Origin: Bacteroidetes bacterium UBA6491
GTDB lineage: Bacteria; Bacteroidota; Bacteroidia; NS11-12g; UBA9320
Direction: 5' to 3'
NCBI GenBank assembly: GCA_002436505.1
Contig: DJML01000090.1
Coordinates: 5,529 to 30,443, forward strand
DNA length: 24,915 nucleotides
The translations under genes were made by a program, and so were the position numbers. Below the pieces are notes generated by a model. That model was not told where the DNA came from, made no database searches, and was given only the letters and a program-made list of their open reading frames with translations. Of this stretch, positions 22,223-24,915 are shown piece by piece; within the stretch, counting starts at the first letter, position 1; every line of letters starts with the position of its first letter.

Positions 22223-23728
22223 GTGCGGTTATTCAGGGCAAAGCAGATCAGAGGTCTTGATGAGGAAACACTCGTCGATCGTAAAATAATCTCCATGGAG
22301 CTAATGGAGCATGCTGCCATTGAATGTGCTCAGTGGATATTGTCCAATGTTAGCAAGGAAAGACCCATTGTAGTGGTTGCAGGTACTGGCAACAATGGAG
22401 GCGATGGTCTGGCTATCACCAGGATGCTTCACTTTTCGGGCTACAACGTCAAACTCCTTATTATAGGTAATGTCAAAAAAGGTTCTCCCGACTTTTATTC
22501 AAACTACATTATCGTTCAGCAAAGGTTTTCATCAGTACTTGTAGACGATCTACCATCGATAGATAAGAACACGCTGATCATCGATGCTTTATTTGGGACC
22601 GGTCTCTCACGACCTGTAGAAGGAGAAGCAGCGGAGATCATTGAAAAAATAAACAAATCAGCGGCTGAGATCATCTCGATTGACATTCCATCTGGGATGC
22701 CATCCGACCCCGTAAAGGATCCAGAAAGTTTTGCGGTCATGATCAAGGCGGACACGACCCTTACGCTTCAGATGCCCAAGTTGAACATGCTTTTGGCCGA
22801 TCATGGGAATTGTGTGGGTAAAATGGTAATTCTTCCGATAGGAATATCTGAGGCTGCCATGAAGAAAACCCAGACAAATTATTTTTATACTGAGGCAAAT
22901 GATCTTTGTGACGCATTCAAACCGAGGGAAAAGTTTGCTCACAAAGGCGTGAATGGACATGTATTACTTATTGCCGGAAGTTCAGGGATGGCAGGAGCCG
23001 CATACCTGGCTGCAAATGCAGCATTAAAAACAGGCGCAGGTTTGGTGACCGTTTATGCTCCTTCTGAAGTAATAAACGCCCTCCAGGTGAACAGTCCGGA
23101 GGTGATCTGCAGAACAGACCTGCCGGATATTGAACAGTTCGATTGTATCGCGATTGGACCCGGAATTGGGTCAGAACGAATTAGTACAGAAGAGATCATT
23201 GATCTGATAAAAAGTAGCAGAAAACTAAAAATACCGGTGATAATAGATGCAGATGGATTAAACGTACTCGCTTCCAACAAGAAAGAATGGACGAATGATC
23301 TGCTGAATAAAGTGATCGTCACACCACATCCTAAAGAATTTGACAGGATCTTCGGGGTTACTAAAAATCATGCTGAACGGTTGTCAAAAGCAACTAAGAT
23401 AGCGGCTGACAAAGGAACAATTATTGTATTAAAAGGGGCCTTTACCTCCGTTCATATAAAGGACAATGTAAATTTCAACAGCAGCGGTAATCCGGGAATG
23501 GCCACTGCAGGAAGCGGTGATGTTCTGACGGGTGTTATAAGTGCACTTTATGCAGGTAGAGACAGCAGTTGTTCTTTGAATGAATTGGTAAAGAGTGCAG
23601 TTTATATTCATGGTCATGCAGGAGATCTTGCACGTAAAAGCATTGGAGATATCCTAATCGCGCGAGATATAATCGACCACCTTCCGGCAGCTGTTTCAAG
23701 TCTTACTAAACTGAGACACAATCAGTAA
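22223..23728 (+). CDS. nnrD: Bifunctional NAD(P)HX epimerase / ADP-dependent NAD(P)HX dehydratase (GTG start)
   Basis: This fused repair enzyme (NnrE-NnrD; YjeF in E. coli) restores NAD(P)H that has become hydrated: the N-terminal epimerase interconverts R- and S-NAD(P)HX and the C-terminal dehydratase removes water from the S form. The 501-residue protein shows the YjeF_N domain (1-220) with ELMEHAA, VVAGTGNNGGDGL (51-63), IIDALFGTGLSRPVEG and IDIPSGMPSD. The carbohydrate-kinase-like domain (about 235-495) has HKGVNGHVLLIAGSSGM, IGPGIGS, VIIDADGLN, VTPHPKEF, and the ATP/ADP motif NPGMATAGSGDVLTG (423-437). GTG (22223) is the only standard start before an in-frame TGA at 22208-22210, and the resulting MRLFRAKQIR N-terminus is typical. 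It is a single-gene unit, divergent from cca. Confidence 0.96.
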   Translation: MRLFRAKQIRGLDEETLVDRKIISMELMEHAAIECAQWILSNVSKERPIVVVAGTGNNGGDGLAITRMLHFSGYNVKLLIIGNVKKGSPDFYSNYIIVQQRFSSVLVDDLPSIDKNTLIIDALFGTGLSRPVEGEAAEIIEKINKSAAEIISIDIPSGMPSDPVKDPESFAVMIKADTTLTLQMPKLNMLLADHGNCVGKMVILPIGISEAAMKKTQTNYFYTEANDLCDAFKPREKFAHKGVNGHVLLIAGSSGMAGAAYLAANAALKTGAGLVTVYAPSEVINALQVNSPEVICRTDLPDIEQFDCIAIGPGIGSERISTEEIIDLIKSSRKLKIPVIIDADGLNVLASNKKEWTNDLLNKVIVTPHPKEFDRIFGVTKNHAERLSKATKIAADKGTIIVLKGAFTSVHIKDNVNFNSSGNPGMATAGSGDVLTGVISALYAGRDSSCSLNELVKSAVYIHGHAGDLARKSIGDILIARDIIDHLPAAVSSLTKLRHNQ

Positions 23729-23817
23729 TGATCAAAAGATGGAAGGTGATAATCCTACACAAACATGACGCATAGAATTGTCATAAAACGGAATTTTATT
23801 CGTTCTTTAATAAATCA
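23729..23817. other. Intergenic spacer before the patatin-like gene
   Basis: These 89 bases between the nnrE/nnrD stop and the next ATG contain no recognised gene, no T-tailed hairpin and no full TAnnTTTG match. A TTG (about 23778) lies upstream of an AT-rich stretch but without a good -7 partner. Confidence 0.3.
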
Positions 23818-24915
23818 ATGGTAAGACGAATAATTAAACAATTTTTCAACTACTACATCGTGCTCAAAGCATGTTGGTCCATTGTTTTGTTCCAGGTGAT
23901 CGGATATTTTGCACTTGTAGTTTTTGACCAGGGGCAGGATATCATACGTGGATTGACTCTGGCCGGCTCAGGGACAGCCATTCGTCACACAGTAGCAGGA
24001 TTTATAGCATTAATGTTCTGGAGCTGGCAAAGCTGGCGCGGATCAAGAACCTTGCTTCATTTATCGTATTTCAACTTTTGGACCTACAGACCAAGATATT
24101 CATTCAGGGCACAGGTAATGATCCCTAGAATATTAGCATTCACGCCGTACCTTTTGTTGGCATGGGCCGCATATAAAGCCAACGGTCGTCAGATGAACAA
24201 CCTCGTTATATTGTGTTTGTCCATCGGTCTGTGGTTTGTGATCTTTCTGTATTTCCGTAAGACCATAATTGTATGGCTCAGAGCCAAACGACCTAAGCTG
24301 ATCCATTGGGTACCGGATTATATACCGATCAAGAACGGTGCTTATCCGGTAATTTTTATCTGGAAGAAACAACGCATCTGGCTAACCATTCGATTAGTTA
24401 TCGTTATCGCAGCATTTATAGTGATCACCGTTGCACCGATATCTATAAGTCAGTATGTAGGTTCACTTACGCTTGTGCTTTTTGGATTTGGGACCTGGCT
24501 TGTGCTGGCATCCGTCATAAACTTCCTTGAATTAAGGTTGAATTTCCCAATATTTCTGTCATTGTTCCTGCTTGTCGTTGTTTTCAGTTTTTTCAATAAC
24601 AACCACCGGGTATTGACCCTTAGCAAAAAAGTTCCTGAAAGAACCAATTTGCATCAGGCATTTGATAAGTGGATCGAGGACAAGAAAACTACAGAAGAAA
24701 TCCCTGTCTTTCTGGTAGGTGCAGAGGGCGGTGGTATAAGGGCAGCTTACTGGACCGCATCTGTGCTTGGGTACCTGGAAGAAACACAGCCCGGTTTCTC
24801 CGACAACATTTTCACTTTCAGTTCAGTTTCAGGAGGATCTCTTGGCGTAATGGTTCATAATGCATCCCTTCTGCACAACAGGAAAAGAGTGTTAAGCACA
24901 AGCAGGTCAATGCTT
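23818..24915 (+). CDS. Membrane-anchored patatin-like phospholipase, 3' end beyond the window
   Basis: An open frame starts at ATG 23818 and runs 366 codons without a stop to the window edge, so it is truncated here. The first ~265 residues contain about seven hydrophobic segments (roughly 14-36, 55-72, 101-119, 127-146, 189-209, 214-236 and 243-260), so the protein is integral to the membrane. After a hydrophilic linker, a patatin-type lipase domain begins: the oxyanion-hole motif VGAEGGGIRAAYW (300-312, glycines 304-306), then SSVSGGSLG (335-343), where the GxSxG nucleophile is S341. Patatins are Ser-Asp acyl hydrolases acting on phospholipids; the catalytic Asp (DGG/DGA) would lie in the missing part. 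Identification of the domain is good; the multi-helix N-terminal region is unusual and its role unknown. Confidence 0.85.
   Translation, partial: MVRRIIKQFFNYYIVLKACWSIVLFQVIGYFALVVFDQGQDIIRGLTLAGSGTAIRHTVAGFIALMFWSWQSWRGSRTLLHLSYFNFWTYRPRYSFRAQVMIPRILAFTPYLLLAWAAYKANGRQMNNLVILCLSIGLWFVIFLYFRKTIIVWLRAKRPKLIHWVPDYIPIKNGAYPVIFIWKKQRIWLTIRLVIVIAAFIVITVAPISISQYVGSLTLVLFGFGTWLVLASVINFLELRLNFPIFLSLFLLVVVFSFFNNNHRVLTLSKKVPERTNLHQAFDKWIEDKKTTEEIPVFLVGAEGGGIRAAYWTASVLGYLEETQPGFSDNIFTFSSVSGGSLGVMVHNASLLHNRKRVLSTSRSML

Overview
The window reads as a chromosomal segment of a Bacteroidota bacterium, possibly a Flavobacteriales-like lineage (the order is only a guess). The signs are Bacteroidota-type families (DUF1573, a DUF5723-like outer-membrane protein paired with a large lipoprotein), the near absence of Shine-Dalgarno sequences, and repeated TAnnTTTG boxes, the known Bacteroidota -7 promoter element, just upstream of genes. 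Coding density is very high. No tRNA, rRNA, CRISPR array, insertion sequence or prophage gene is visible, and no gap between genes exceeds about 205 bases.

Layout. 1-87 is the 3' end of ychF. 92-4037 (minus) is a compact operon, ruvB-queG-DUF389 membrane protein-CAP-domain secreted protein, joined by a 6-base gap, a 1-base overlap and a 4-base overlap. 4183-8251 (plus) encodes three envelope proteins: a DUF1573 protein, a DegP/HtrA protease and an unrecognised secreted protein. 8280-9857 (minus) is prfC (RF3). 9953-12469 (plus) is a cyclophilin, an alpha/beta-hydrolase-fold protein with an altered nucleophile elbow, and trxB. 12466-15991 (minus) is a DUF423 protein, a SixA-like phosphatase and priA. 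16109-19150 (plus) is a lipoprotein plus DUF5723-like pair. 19104-22017 (minus) is cca, a PRiA4-ORF3-like acidic protein and miaA. 22223-23728 (plus) is the bifunctional NAD(P)HX repair enzyme. From 23818 to the window end is an open-ended membrane-anchored patatin-like lipase.

Functional themes are DNA repair and restart (ruvB, priA), tRNA maturation and modification (queG, cca, miaA), translation (ychF, prfC), thiol and cofactor repair (trxB, nnrE/nnrD), and envelope quality control or secretion (DegP, cyclophilin, DUF1573, lipoprotein/DUF5723 pair). Most of this is housekeeping and I see no defence-island or mobile-element signature.

Points of interest: three housekeeping genes (ruvB, priA, miaA) appear forced to start at TTG; some -7 boxes sit so close to start codons that transcripts may be leaderless; convergent genes interlock or overlap at their 3' ends without visible terminators; a nested hairpin lies at 5293-5344; an alpha/beta hydrolase has Asp where Ser is expected; and three uncharacterised groupings stand out (lipoprotein/DUF5723, cca/acidic protein/miaA, and the seven-helix patatin).
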